Shown: piece by piece, positions 23,115-32,706 of the stretch
How the letters are laid out: every line of letters begins with the position of its first letter
How positions within the stretch are numbered: position 1 is the first letter of the stretch
Assembly (NCBI GenBank): GCA_937928555.1
Contig: CALFWR010000155.1
Span: 1-36,092, forward strand
Length of the DNA stretch: 36,092 nucleotides
Direction of reading: 5' to 3'
Origin: an uncultured Pirellulaceae bacterium
Lineage (GTDB): Bacteria; Planctomycetota; Planctomycetia; Pirellulales; Pirellulaceae
The notes under the pieces: generated by a model
Database searches by the model: none
What the model was told of the DNA's origin: nothing
What the model saw: only the letters and a program-made list of their open reading frames with translations
Position numbers and translations under genes: made by a program

Positions 23115-24317
23115 TTATTGCTTCCCGGCCGCTGCTTTGGATTCGTTTTCTTTGATGCGTCGAATGGAACTTTCTGCCTGGGCTTTGACCAACAATGACT
23201 CGCTCGCGTCAGCGGTTTGTTGAAGCGCCTCGACGACTCCGTCGCCACCAAGGTCGCCCAGCAGATGGCAGATATCCAACAACGTCTTGTTGCGATCTGA
23301 CTTGAGCCACGGCAACACCCAAGGTGAGGCAGTGCTGCCGAATGACTTCAAGACACGGCCAACTTTTCGACGGTCCGGACTGTCAAGCCGTTCGCAAAGC
23401 TCCGGAATGATTCGCGGATCACCAAGACTCTCGAGCAACTCGTAAGCCCGCGAGCGAATCTCGAAAGACCTGTCGTCGACGCGACAGAGAATATAAGCCA
23501 AACTTTGGTCCGGGTCACGCGCCGCGAGAATGTCGATCGCACCAAGACGAAGGGATTTGTCCTGCGACGAAGCCGTGTTGATCACCACTGCGACCAAGTC
23601 ATCCGATCGCCCCACCGGCCAAGACTCTGCCAACGCACTAACTGCCTGCCGTTTCTGAACGACCTCGACTGAGTCATCCATCAGAATCATGGCAAGCTTC
23701 CGTTGCTCGTCAGGAAGTAGCCGGATTCCTTCGGCACTCACGTCGACCAAGAAAACAGGATTTTCTGTTGGCTGTCCGCTATCATCCCTTTTGATGTCCT
23801 TGTCAATTCGAATCGCTTTGGAAGAGTCGAATGGTTCCGCTTGGATTTTTTTTTCCGCAATGGGCAAACCGAGCGGTCGTGAAGTCACTTCGCTCGCATT
23901 CCGGTTCCCTCGATCGGTTCGAGCCGCGTTCACATTGTCTTTCGCTGCTTTGTCGGCAATTGCCTTGGCCTTGGCCCGGGCTTCGGCAGCGGCTTTTTCT
24001 TTCTCCATAAAGGCAACCACGCGCTTTTGATCGGCCTCGCAAAGCTTGGAGAGGGGCACTGGAATTTCCAGCCCCTCGCCATCAACAAGCACCGCCTGGA
24101 CATTTCCATCAACTTCCATCGTTCGCTCGAGAACTGCTTCGACCTGATAGGTTCCCGTCGAGTCCGTCCAGGTGCTTTGCTGCGCAGCGGCGGGTTGAGC
24201 AATCGCGAGGACGCAAATAACGGCTATCAGGACAGAGCACGCCTGCAGTGATCCACGACGGCCTCCGATGCCTCCGATGCCTCCGATGCCTCCGACAATC
24301 CGGTTTTTCACGATCAT
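23115..24317 (-). CDS. Exported SHD1- and HEAT-repeat protein
   Basis: 400 residues from ATG 24317, chosen because GGAG precedes it and it opens into a signal peptide (hydrophobic core SVLIAVICVLAIA, cleavage after AAA near 45). The n-region carries an unusual GGIGGIGGIGG. Residues about 47-105 (WTDSTGTYQVEAVLERTMEVDG...VPLSKLCEADQKRV) fit the SHD1 domain common in planctomycete secreted proteins. An Ala/Lys/Glu-rich helix (about 110-140) follows, then HEAT-like repeats from about 225 to 390 (SLRLGAIDILAARDPDQ; EIRSRAYELLESLGDPRIIPEL; GRVLKSFGSTASPWVLPWL). Probably a periplasmic scaffold; partner unknown. It diverges from leuA. Confidence 0.75.
   Translation of the reverse strand: MIVKNRIVGGIGGIGGIGGRRGSLQACSVLIAVICVLAIAQPAAAQQSTWTDSTGTYQVEAVLERTMEVDGNVQAVLVDGEGLEIPVPLSKLCEADQKRVVAFMEKEKAAAEARAKAKAIADKAAKDNVNAARTDRGNRNASEVTSRPLGLPIAEKKIQAEPFDSSKAIRIDKDIKRDDSGQPTENPVFLVDVSAEGIRLLPDEQRKLAMILMDDSVEVVQKRQAVSALAESWPVGRSDDLVAVVINTASSQDKSLRLGAIDILAARDPDQSLAYILCRVDDRSFEIRSRAYELLESLGDPRIIPELCERLDSPDRRKVGRVLKSFGSTASPWVLPWLKSDRNKTLLDICHLLGDLGGDGVVEALQQTADASESLLVKAQAESSIRRIKENESKAAAGKQ
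24261..24296. repeat. 9-bp tandem repeat (GCCTCCGAT x4)
   Basis: Four copies of GCCTCCGAT, the last ending in C, inside the signal-peptide region of the minus-strand gene; they encode Gly-Gly-Ile units. The nine-base unit keeps the reading frame, so copy changes would only lengthen the n-region. Confidence 0.8.
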
Positions 24318-24465
24318 TTCTCCGAACCAACAATGCAGGTCGATCTTCAGTCCTCTATTGTACCTCCAAGGTGATTTTAGAGAACTCCAGGAGCCTGGCT
24401 TTTGAATATACCCACACGGCGATAGCATATGTGAGTCGTTGATTGGATATCGGAGAGAAAACACA

Positions 24466-26004
24466 ATGAGTAATAAAAGGTCAATTCGAATTTTCGACAC
24501 CACGCTGCGCGACGGTGAACAATCGCCCGGCTGCAGCATGAACCTTCAGGAAAAGCTGGAAGTTGCCCAGGCGTTGATCGACCTAAAGGTTGACGTCATC
24601 GAAGCCGGGTTCCCAATCGCGTCCCCGGGCGACTTCGAAGCTGTCCGCGAAATCGCGACATCTCTGGGAAATCGCGGCGTCGAAATTTGTGGACTGGCAA
24701 GATCCAACGACAAAGACATCGATCGGGCATGGGAAGCTCTCAAGCAATCTGCCAATCCGCGGATTCATGTGTTTCTTGCCACCAGCGCGATTCATCGCGA
24801 ATTCAAACTTAAGATGACTCCCGAAGAGATCATCAAAAGGGCCGTTGCTGGTGTGGAGCGGGCCAAAAGTTACTGCGACAACATCGAATTTTCCCCCGAA
24901 GACGCAGCACGCACCGAGATCGACTTTCTTTGTCAGGTCGTCGAAGCGGTCGTCAAAGCTGGAGCCACCACGGTCAACATTCCTGACACGGTCGGCTATG
25001 CGACCCCCAGCCACATGCGCGACGTGATTTCGGCGCTGATGAATCGCGTGCCCAATATCGATCAAACCGTGATCTCGGTTCACTGCCACAACGACCTGGG
25101 CATGGCAGTCGCAAACAGCCTTGCCGCAGTCCAGGCGGGAGCGGGTCAAATCGAATGCACGGTCAACGGAATCGGCGAACGCGCCGGAAACACATCGCTG
25201 GAAGAAGTCGTGATGGCAATGAGAACACGCCACGACGTCTATGACTTCGACACCAACATTGAGTCCAATCGCCTGGTTCCCGCCAGTCGGCTGGTCTCGG
25301 CCGTCACAGGGCTTCACGTTCAGCGAAACAAAGCCATCGTGGGTCGCAACGCGTTCGCCCACGAAGCCGGCATTCACCAGGACGGAATGCTGAAAAATCG
25401 TGACACTTACGAAATCATGCGTCCCCAAGACGTTGGCTTTGCTGCGACCGATCTGGTTCTGGGAAAACACAGCGGCCGTGCGGCGTTGGCTGACCGCGCC
25501 AAACAGCTTGGATTTCAACTCACCGGCGAACAACTACAAAGCGTATTTGAGAAATTCAAGCAACTTGCCGACAAGAAGAAAGAGATCTTTGATGGCGACA
25601 TTGTGGCGATCATTCAGGATGAAATCCTCGGTGCCACCGAATCCGAATGGTCACTGGTCACCTATCAGGTGGAACTGGCTTACAAGTCCACTCCTCGAAT
25701 CAGCCTGACGCTGGCCCGCGACGACCAGGAGAAAACGGTTGAAATCAGCGACGGATCGGGCCCGGTTGATGCTGCCTTCCTTGCCGTTCAACAACTCACC
25801 GGAGTCGAACTGGACTGTAACGAATTCCAGATCCAGAGCACCACCCTGGGACGCGATGCCAACGGCGAAGTCACCATCGAAACCGACCACGAAGGCCAAA
25901 CTTGGCGGGGCAGGGCGGTGTCCATGGATTGCGTGGAAGCAACCATCAAAGCAATCCTTAACGCGACCAATCGAATCCTTGCGTCAACCAGACAACCGGT
26001 CTGA
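24466..26004 (+). CDS. leuA: 2-isopropylmalate synthase
   Basis: 512 residues from ATG 24466, with CGGAGAG eight bases upstream; an earlier in-frame ATG at 24439 is less likely. It condenses acetyl-CoA with 2-oxoisovalerate in the first committed step of leucine synthesis. The N-terminal TIM barrel has FDTTLRDGEQSPG (metal and substrate binding) and HCHNDLGMAVAN (about 206; metal-binding HxH), and NGIGERAGNTSLEEV follows. The C-terminal regulatory LeuA dimer domain (about 380-505; VELAYKSTPRISLTL, AFLAVQQLTGVE) is present, so leucine feedback is expected. It is followed 33 bases later by a Gfo/Idh gene, probably in the same transcript. Confidence 0.95.
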   Translation: MSNKRSIRIFDTTLRDGEQSPGCSMNLQEKLEVAQALIDLKVDVIEAGFPIASPGDFEAVREIATSLGNRGVEICGLARSNDKDIDRAWEALKQSANPRIHVFLATSAIHREFKLKMTPEEIIKRAVAGVERAKSYCDNIEFSPEDAARTEIDFLCQVVEAVVKAGATTVNIPDTVGYATPSHMRDVISALMNRVPNIDQTVISVHCHNDLGMAVANSLAAVQAGAGQIECTVNGIGERAGNTSLEEVVMAMRTRHDVYDFDTNIESNRLVPASRLVSAVTGLHVQRNKAIVGRNAFAHEAGIHQDGMLKNRDTYEIMRPQDVGFAATDLVLGKHSGRAALADRAKQLGFQLTGEQLQSVFEKFKQLADKKKEIFDGDIVAIIQDEILGATESEWSLVTYQVELAYKSTPRISLTLARDDQEKTVEISDGSGPVDAAFLAVQQLTGVELDCNEFQIQSTTLGRDANGEVTIETDHEGQTWRGRAVSMDCVEATIKAILNATNRILASTRQPV

Positions 26005-26037
26005 TAGACGATCCGATAACTTTTCCGGACCGAAAGC

Positions 26038-27087
26038 ATGAAGCTACGCGTTGGCCTGGTGGGACTTGGCGACCAATGGACGACCCGTCATGCGCCGGCC
26101 TTTCGCGCTCTGGCGGATCGTTTTGAAATTACCGCCGTTTGCTGCGAAGTTTTCGAGCGGGCGCGCAAAGTCGCAGCAGAATTTGACGCCACACCGATGC
26201 ACGGATTTCGCAATCTCGTCGATCGCCAAGACATCGAAGCCATTCTCTACCTGTCCCCGCAGTGGTTTGGCCCGCTACCGATTCTTGCTGCCTGCGACAA
26301 TGGCAAAGCCGTCTACACGTCAGCGGCGCTCGACGTGACGCCCATCCAGGCGGCAGAAATTCGCCACCGAGTCGAAGCCGCAGGAATTGCCTTCATGGCG
26401 GAACTGCCCCGGCGTTACTCACCGGCAACATTACGAATGAAAGAGCTGATCGCCACACGCATCGGCCAACCGCAGCTCCTGTTCTGTCACCAGCGACTGT
26501 TCCTAGAAAGCCAACAGGACCAACGACGCAAAGGCCAAATGTGCCCGATCGTGTGGCGGAATTTGATGGAGTTGGTCGATTGGTGCCGCTATCTCGTTGG
26601 CGACAATCCCAATTCCGTCGTCAGTTCAATTTTTGAAAACAACGATCCTCAAAGCAATCAGTTTTACCAAATGGTCAACCTGGACTTTCCACCGGTACGC
26701 GACAGCGACGGGGCGGCAAGCTGGAAGCCGATGGCACAGCTTAGCGTCGGGCACTACATACCGCAGCGTTGGCCAGATGCACTGTCGTTCCGCCGCCCTC
26801 CTTCAGTGCAAATCCGCTGCGAAAAAGGCATGGCCTTCATCGATTTGCCCTCGAATCTGATCTGGTTTGATGACGCGGGCCAGCACCACGAGTCCCTCGA
26901 AGCCGAACGGGCTCCCGGCGAACAGATGCTCAATCAGTTCTACCGCAGTGTCACCAGCTTGGTCCGACACAACCAAGACCCTGAAAATGCCTGGCGAGCA
27001 ATGAAGATCGTCGTCGACGCCCACCGCAGCGCTTCGACAAACCAGCGGATCGAAATCGACTACGACCCAAAAGTCGATTTGCAATAA
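26038..27087 (+). CDS. Gfo/Idh/MocA family protein lacking the EKP motif
   Basis: 349 residues. The N-terminal Rossmann fold (MKLRVGLVGLGDQWTTRHAPAF) and the order of elements (ILAACDNGKAVYTSAALDVT) match the Gfo/Idh/MocA oxidoreductases, usually sugar or cyclitol dehydrogenases. Where family members have EKP with the catalytic Lys, this protein reads SAALD, so the canonical lysine is missing and its activity or substrate may differ. It has no signal peptide, unlike many planctomycete paralogs, and is therefore cytosolic. Its position just after leuA suggests co-expression but not a leucine role. Confidence 0.85.
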   Translation: MKLRVGLVGLGDQWTTRHAPAFRALADRFEITAVCCEVFERARKVAAEFDATPMHGFRNLVDRQDIEAILYLSPQWFGPLPILAACDNGKAVYTSAALDVTPIQAAEIRHRVEAAGIAFMAELPRRYSPATLRMKELIATRIGQPQLLFCHQRLFLESQQDQRRKGQMCPIVWRNLMELVDWCRYLVGDNPNSVVSSIFENNDPQSNQFYQMVNLDFPPVRDSDGAASWKPMAQLSVGHYIPQRWPDALSFRRPPSVQIRCEKGMAFIDLPSNLIWFDDAGQHHESLEAERAPGEQMLNQFYRSVTSLVRHNQDPENAWRAMKIVVDAHRSASTNQRIEIDYDPKVDLQ

Positions 27088-27200
27088 ACCCGGATAGAAA
27101 AAGCCGCATCCAGGCCAACTGCCCTGACACGAGAAACAGACAACAAGTGCAACCCAGTTTCCGTCGGCGTGATTGGCCAACGATTCCGACCGGTTTTGTC

Positions 27201-27218
27201 CGGGGCGATTCCGCCCCG
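27201..27218. terminator. Hairpin between convergent genes
   Basis: CGGGGCG (27201-27207) and CGCCCCG (27212-27218) form a 7-bp stem with a four-base loop, followed by AATTATT. It lacks a clear T-run, so it is only a candidate terminator for the convergent Gfo/Idh and zinc-ribbon genes. Confidence 0.35.
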
Positions 27219-27250
27219 AATTATTCACAAGGCGCGGGCTCGTGTCCGGG

Positions 27251-27757
27251 TCAATGGTCAAACTTTGGCAACCGTACTTTGCAAACGCTGCACACAGGAT
27301 ACTTGTTTCGAATCAACAACCCCACCCAAAAGAAAATGCAGGTCGTAACCAACAGGATCGCCAGCACGATCCAGCCCACCGTTGAGATTTCCGACTTCCA
27401 CATCGGAGGCTGCCGCGTGGAGCAGTAGCGACACCGCCACCCGTGGTTGGCATCCCCCTGATACACCGGCGAAATCGTGCCGGGCATCCTGAAAGCCTCC
27501 TCAGGCGCGGCCGGTTTGGCCGTGGGCTCGATATCGGCTTCGGTGATCCGGTGTCGGGTCGATTCAGAGTCCGTCGCAGGTTCGGTCGGCGGTGCCGGCG
27601 ACTCACGGGCAATCGTTGGCTCAAGCTGTCGTTCGCCGGGTTCCACCAGCGTGAATCGATAATCACACTGCGGGCATTCAATGTCGAAGCCGATCTTTTC
27701 TTCGCCGGTTTGCATCACCGCCTGGCAACGAGGGCAAGAAAAACGGACTTTGGCCAT
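27251..27757 (-). CDS. Zinc-ribbon membrane protein with LITAF-like C-terminus
   Basis: 168 residues from ATG 27757 (MAKVRFSCPRC). The N-terminal MJ0042-like ribbon (CPRC...CPQC, about 8-35) is followed by a Pro/Glu/Thr-rich linker. A C-terminal domain has CRYC, then a hydrophobic segment (STVGWIVLAILLVTTCIFFWVGLLI) and CSVC, the arrangement of LITAF-like membrane-inserted zinc domains, in which two CxxC knuckles flank a membrane-dipping helix. The function is unknown; it lies just downstream of the large exporter gene on the same strand. Confidence 0.65.
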   Translation of the reverse strand: MAKVRFSCPRCQAVMQTGEEKIGFDIECPQCDYRFTLVEPGERQLEPTIARESPAPPTEPATDSESTRHRITEADIEPTAKPAAPEEAFRMPGTISPVYQGDANHGWRCRYCSTRQPPMWKSEISTVGWIVLAILLVTTCIFFWVGLLIRNKYPVCSVCKVRLPKFDH

Positions 27758-27847
27758 ATGCGGATTCGACTTCAAAACAGACGGATTGAAACGTGGTTGT
27801 CAGTACATTCGTACAACCCTCGCAAATCCTGGCAACAAAATGGAACT

Positions 27848-30800
27848 TTAGCCAGACTCCGGTGCCAACCGACTGGCGATCGGTCCGGATGTGCCCGTTG
27901 CAGCACCACCCGCCGAAGGATCAATTGCGGCGTCTTCGGTGTGAACACGAAGCTGAGCCCGTCGCTGCTCTTTTTCCTCATCTGAAAGTTCACGACCAAA
28001 GTACTTGCCCAGAGGACTGGCAAGGACCGCCGGAAGAACGATCAAGTCGCCAACCAGTGCCGCCGCCAACAGGAAAAGCATCAGCGTTCCAAACCGCTGA
28101 GTCGGCATGAATGTGCTGAAGGCAAACGCGTACAGCCCCAAGCCACCAATCAGTGTTGTCTGGGTCATCGCCGTGGCGACTTTGTCGTAAGCATACTTGA
28201 TCGCCGACTTTCGCGTCTGGCCTTCGTCGAGTGCATGCCGGTACCAGGTAAGGTAGTGAATCGTGTCATCGACCGCGATTCCCATCGCCACACTGGCGGT
28301 CATCATCGACCCAATATCGACTTTCATGCCATACATGCCCATCACGCCGAAAACGACAACCACGGGAAAGACGTTGGGAATCATCGAAAGCATCCCGCCA
28401 CGGAAGTTCAACAGGTTGTCGCTGCGAAAACCGTCGCGCCGCGGTCGCAGCAACAGCATCATCACCACCGAAATCATCACAAAGGCCAACAGGATACTCT
28501 TGATCAGACTCCACAGCAGCGAACGCTGGGCTTTGTAGACGATAGGAACAATGCCGGTGTAAATCGCTGACACCTGAATGTCCTCACCACGTTGCTCCTT
28601 GCGTTCCTTGGCCGTCATCATTCCACGCAGCGGCTTTTTGGAATCCGGGTCAATCAGATAAAGATGGTCGCGGCAATCGATGAAGGACTTCGCGTGCTTG
28701 CGGACAAAATCTGAATCATACGACTCATGATCCTGAAGCAAAATCACGCAATCAAATTCCTCAGCGAAGTACTTTGGATCGTTTTTCAGTTTTTCACGAA
28801 GCAGGATCGTGGCTTTCCTCTGTTTCGTCGTCAGCCGCGGATTGGAGGGATCATAGTGGTCCATGTCCCGCCAAAACAATCTCTTTTTGGATCCTTTCTT
28901 GCGCAGAATCTCGCGATTGGCCATCAGGTCATTGAGGGTATGCGCGAAGACATACGTCTGGTCGATCAAATCAGAAACTGACTTTCCTTGCTCCAGCATG
29001 GCAGCAATGTCGACCTCGTTACGCAACGGATCGGGCCCCAGCACCAGAATCCGACACTGCTCCATTTCCGCTGGATCACCGTCGCGATAAATCGCATCAA
29101 GAATATCCGCCCGCGAACGGTAAGCCGACATGATGGGCTCGATAACCGACTTCAGGTCACCAATGAATTTACCGTAATCGACGTCGGTCAGTGCGGCCAG
29201 GCGAATACTGATCCGCCACATCTCACTTTCCGCCCCTTCGACGCCGCCGGGCGAGATTCCCATTTCGCGAACTAGGGCGAGGTAATCCTGCAAGATCATC
29301 TCAGGCCGCTTCTCATAAAGCCGATTGCTGAACACGTCCCGCTTCATGCCGCCCTCCTGCGACGTCAGCGTGTACAGCGGCACAAAGACATCGGTCGACA
29401 TGCCCGACCCGACATCGCCGGTGCCGTCGGGACCAAAGTACATTTCCAGAAAAGTGCGAACACGACCCGATAGCTCAATACGTTCCAGCATCGACAACTT
29501 CTGCTCGTAAGCACGACGGTCATACTCCCATTGCGGACCGCGTTCCTCCAAAGCCTTGATCTCTTCTTCGGTCTCGGCAGCCGCGATTTCCGCGCGAAGC
29601 CGCCGTTCGCCTTCGCGTTTCAGGGCGTCGACGTAGATCTCCCGCTGGGATGCGGCATCAACCGTGACAACAATTTCGGCAGGAACCAACTGCCCAAGAT
29701 TATCCTCCATCCAGTGGTAGTCTTTGAGGATCTTGGCGTTCTTGTCGAACAGCTTCAGCAAGTGGACCTGAGTCTGGACCTTGGAAATACCCACCGCACC
29801 AAAGATCAGCACAGCCACTCCCACGGCCAACACCGGGCCGTAGTTGCCGATCACCCAGTCGCCAACACGGTCCCAAAACCGCGTTACCGCAGCGATGACG
29901 CCGGCTTCGTTTTCGACTTCCGACTTTTCTTTTTTCTCATAGCCAGGCTTGAACGTCGTCAGTGCACTGGGCAAAAACGTGAACAGAATGATGATCGCGC
30001 CAAGCGTTGCCAGTCCAGAGTAGTAGCCGAATTTGTTGATCGGCGCTAACTGGCTCGTTGCGAGCGAAAACAGCCCCAACGCTGTCGTTGCAGCCGCCAA
30101 AGAACAGGGCCCGATGCAATGCATCACCGCCCGTTCGGCGGCCAATTCGCTTCCGTGTTCGTGACAGGCATCGCGATAGTAATTCACCAGATGCACCGCC
30201 CCCGAAAGCCCCAGCACATAAACCAGCGAGGGCATTGACATCAGGATTGCGTCCATCGAATCGCCGGCAAACCAGACGATGGCAAGGCTGCCAATTGCCG
30301 AAACTCCGCCCACGAAAAAGAGCATCGAAGTGATTCTCACGCTGCGGAAGCTCAACCACGCGATCGTGATACCGAGAATCGCCGACCAGCCGATCAGCTT
30401 CACCAACGTCGAGGTGCCCTCTTCGTCGATCGCAACGTTATCCGCTGGCGGGCCGCCGATGCGGATGTTCTTCATGCTGATTCCGCACTTGCTAATCGCC
30501 AGTTCCTGAATCCGACCACGACGTGGCTTGCCCGGAACCGGACGGCCCACGACGCGATCGAGCTCGCTAATAATGGGATCGTTGAGCGTTACAACCAGAC
30601 AGGTTTGCCGTGGCGGTGGATCCATTCCCAACTGTACCCACAGTTCCAACCAGAGTCGCATCCGCATGTCCTGGGTCGCGGCAGCGAGATTCGCCCGGCT
30701 TCCGTCAAAGTCCGTTTTGACTTTCTCCTTGACGAATGTGTTGAACAGATCCCGGTAGCGAACATCGGACTGAAGCAAACCCAACGTCGATTCATCTTCG

Positions 30801-31660
30801 ACGTGTTGCAACAGCGACTCAAAAGTCCAGGTAAACTTTGGCGACGGAGTCAGCCCGAACAGGGCTCCGGTAAGCCGCTTGTGTGCTTCGACGCGAGCTT
30901 CGAAGGCCGACAATTCGTCTTCGGCATTTTTGCTGATTCGCAGCGTGCCGTTTTCGCCGCCCATCTGCTCAAAGACTTCCACGCCAGAAACGACTGACTT
31001 GAATGGACGACAACACAACTTTTTGGGGTCCGCGTAAAAAGGATTCTCCCGGCCGCGATTCAAATCCGGCGGAGGGCCAAAGGTATCGATGTACGTGCCT
31101 TCGGCTTTGTTGCGACCGTTCCGCAAACGCTCAATCCATCGCTGCCCACCTTCAACGACATTGTTCTGACCATCCCAACGGTACAGCTCTCCACCACGTT
31201 TGATGAAGTACCACTGCTTGTCTTTGCCCTGAAGCCATTTCTCCTGCTGCTCGCCCCAACCCTTGTGGTAGCTGCCGGTGAACATCAACCCTAACTCGTC
31301 GCCCTTGCGATGAGCCCTGACTTCTTCGTCGCGTCCCGATTCGATCAGGACTTTTTCGTAGTCCAGAGATTCTTCGATCAGTTTCTGTTTGAGCAGATTG
31401 AACCGCGGGTCGCCTTCTTTGCACCAATCGCCGCTGACAACAACGAACTGGTCGCCGTAGAAGTACTTGCGAAACTCCTTGAGATCCTGAGTCTCGACGT
31501 AGTGATCGGGAAGCCAATCTGCGACATCGTTGGTGACGTTATCCAGACCCATCTTGGCACCGCGCAGCAAAAACGCCACGACGAAAGCCACCGCCAGCAA
31601 TATCAGAAACGCAAGCGTGTCGAAAACTGGAATCTTTTTCGAATAGAAGGGCTTAACCAT
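27848..31660 (-). CDS. MMPL/RND-superfamily exporter
   Basis: 1270 residues, an inner-membrane protein with the duplicated RND layout. TM1 is at about 13-33, a large periplasmic loop runs to about 410, and a first helix bundle covers about 414-580 (SAILGITIAWLSFRSVRI, MSMPSLVYVLGLSGAVHLVNYYRD). TM7 is about 603-625, a second loop runs to about 1045, and a final bundle covers about 1045-1230 (GMYGMKVDIGSMMTASVAMGIAVDDTIHYLTWYRHALDEG). The GIAVDDTIHYLTWYR segment holds acidic residues like those of the RND/sterol-sensing relay. Such exporters move lipids, hopanoids or drugs using the proton gradient; the substrate is unknown. Possibly co-transcribed with the zinc-ribbon genes on either side. 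Confidence 0.88.
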   Translation of the reverse strand: MVKPFYSKKIPVFDTLAFLILLAVAFVVAFLLRGAKMGLDNVTNDVADWLPDHYVETQDLKEFRKYFYGDQFVVVSGDWCKEGDPRFNLLKQKLIEESLDYEKVLIESGRDEEVRAHRKGDELGLMFTGSYHKGWGEQQEKWLQGKDKQWYFIKRGGELYRWDGQNNVVEGGQRWIERLRNGRNKAEGTYIDTFGPPPDLNRGRENPFYADPKKLCCRPFKSVVSGVEVFEQMGGENGTLRISKNAEDELSAFEARVEAHKRLTGALFGLTPSPKFTWTFESLLQHVEDESTLGLLQSDVRYRDLFNTFVKEKVKTDFDGSRANLAAATQDMRMRLWLELWVQLGMDPPPRQTCLVVTLNDPIISELDRVVGRPVPGKPRRGRIQELAISKCGISMKNIRIGGPPADNVAIDEEGTSTLVKLIGWSAILGITIAWLSFRSVRITSMLFFVGGVSAIGSLAIVWFAGDSMDAILMSMPSLVYVLGLSGAVHLVNYYRDACHEHGSELAAERAVMHCIGPCSLAAATTALGLFSLATSQLAPINKFGYYSGLATLGAIIILFTFLPSALTTFKPGYEKKEKSEVENEAGVIAAVTRFWDRVGDWVIGNYGPVLAVGVAVLIFGAVGISKVQTQVHLLKLFDKNAKILKDYHWMEDNLGQLVPAEIVVTVDAASQREIYVDALKREGERRLRAEIAAAETEEEIKALEERGPQWEYDRRAYEQKLSMLERIELSGRVRTFLEMYFGPDGTGDVGSGMSTDVFVPLYTLTSQEGGMKRDVFSNRLYEKRPEMILQDYLALVREMGISPGGVEGAESEMWRISIRLAALTDVDYGKFIGDLKSVIEPIMSAYRSRADILDAIYRDGDPAEMEQCRILVLGPDPLRNEVDIAAMLEQGKSVSDLIDQTYVFAHTLNDLMANREILRKKGSKKRLFWRDMDHYDPSNPRLTTKQRKATILLREKLKNDPKYFAEEFDCVILLQDHESYDSDFVRKHAKSFIDCRDHLYLIDPDSKKPLRGMMTAKERKEQRGEDIQVSAIYTGIVPIVYKAQRSLLWSLIKSILLAFVMISVVMMLLLRPRRDGFRSDNLLNFRGGMLSMIPNVFPVVVVFGVMGMYGMKVDIGSMMTASVAMGIAVDDTIHYLTWYRHALDEGQTRKSAIKYAYDKVATAMTQTTLIGGLGLYAFAFSTFMPTQRFGTLMLFLLAAALVGDLIVLPAVLASPLGKYFGRELSDEEKEQRRAQLRVHTEDAAIDPSAGGAATGTSGPIASRLAPESG

Positions 31661-31863
31661 GAGAACGATGGCTCGTTATCGAATCCGGGTACAAGGGCCT
31701 TATCAGCATCGGCAATTCTGGCTCGCCGCGTGCAATCCCAAGCCGTAGAGGGTACCCGAATTGGACATCCATCGTCCACTTCAATCAAGCAATTCGCCAG
31801 CAAGTTTGCGTTTGCGGACGTACAAACGTCAAGGCTTGCTCGCGGCCTGACGACACGAAAAGA

Positions 31864-32706
31864 TCAGGCAATCGGAAAAGTCTCAAACAGCACCGGTAGC
31901 GAGGATTCAACCGGCCCGACTCCCGCGCTCGACACGTAAGCTCCTGAAGCCGCTCCAACGACGAGGGCGACAAGCAGAATAATCGTCGGCATCAGAAGAG
32001 TCTTACCCTGCATAAACCCGAACATGATGCAGTAAAGACCCGCTGTCAGGACACAACCGATTCCGTGCGCCGGTTTCGACTTAAAGGCAACCAGCGTAAT
32101 CCAGATCGTCATCGTGATCCAAATCCCGCAGGACGCCACAAAACTGATGAAGCCCGAGTTGTAGTGCTTCGAGATTTCATCCATCGAAAACACGATCACC
32201 AGCCCAATCAGGACCACGATTGCCAGAATGGCACCCGCCACACCGGCGATCAGAAACGAGTCACCTCCATCGCCGAAATCCTGATCGTCACTATTGATCG
32301 GAACTTCGTTGATTTCCTCTTCGGCCTTCCGCATGATTTTTTCGGCATCGCTCAACCCGGTGTCACCGCCGCCGTCTTCTTTGCCACGGCTGACACGGAG
32401 TTTTTTGCCGGTTTCCAAATTGAAACCACAAGCCACACAGATCACGTCCCCGGGGCTGATGAACTCTGCACAGTCCGGACAGATCGGACCCCCGCGTGAG
32501 ACCGGACCAATGTTCGCTTCTTCGAGCAAGGCCTCCATCGGATCAACCGATGGGGCACGCACCGGGGCGGGTGCCGCTGCTGCTGACTTGGCAGCCGGAA
32601 TCATCATCCGTGCCTTGCACTTGGGACACTTCACACGCTTCCCGGCAAGCTCATCTCGGGCGTTGAATGTCTGTTGGCAAGAATTGCAGGTTGCTTTGAT
32701 AGCCAT
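31864..32706 (-). CDS. Double zinc-ribbon membrane protein
   Basis: 280 residues. The N-terminus has an MJ0042-type ribbon (ATCNSCQQTFNARDELAGKRVKCPKCKARMMIP) and, after an Ala/Pro linker, a second ribbon (CPDCAEFISPGDVICVACGFNLETGKKL). An acidic helical segment follows, and then about four membrane helices (about 150-265). This architecture is frequent in planctomycetes and functionally uncharacterised. The gene is 203 bases upstream of the exporter gene on the same strand. ATG at 32706 is the only reasonable start. Confidence 0.7.
   Translation of the reverse strand: MAIKATCNSCQQTFNARDELAGKRVKCPKCKARMMIPAAKSAAAAPAPVRAPSVDPMEALLEEANIGPVSRGGPICPDCAEFISPGDVICVACGFNLETGKKLRVSRGKEDGGGDTGLSDAEKIMRKAEEEINEVPINSDDQDFGDGGDSFLIAGVAGAILAIVVLIGLVIVFSMDEISKHYNSGFISFVASCGIWITMTIWITLVAFKSKPAHGIGCVLTAGLYCIMFGFMQGKTLLMPTIILLVALVVGAASGAYVSSAGVGPVESSLPVLFETFPIA

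Noticed and set aside
24261-24296. Phase-variable repeat
   Set aside because: The unit is nine bases, so copy changes keep the frame and cannot switch the gene off.
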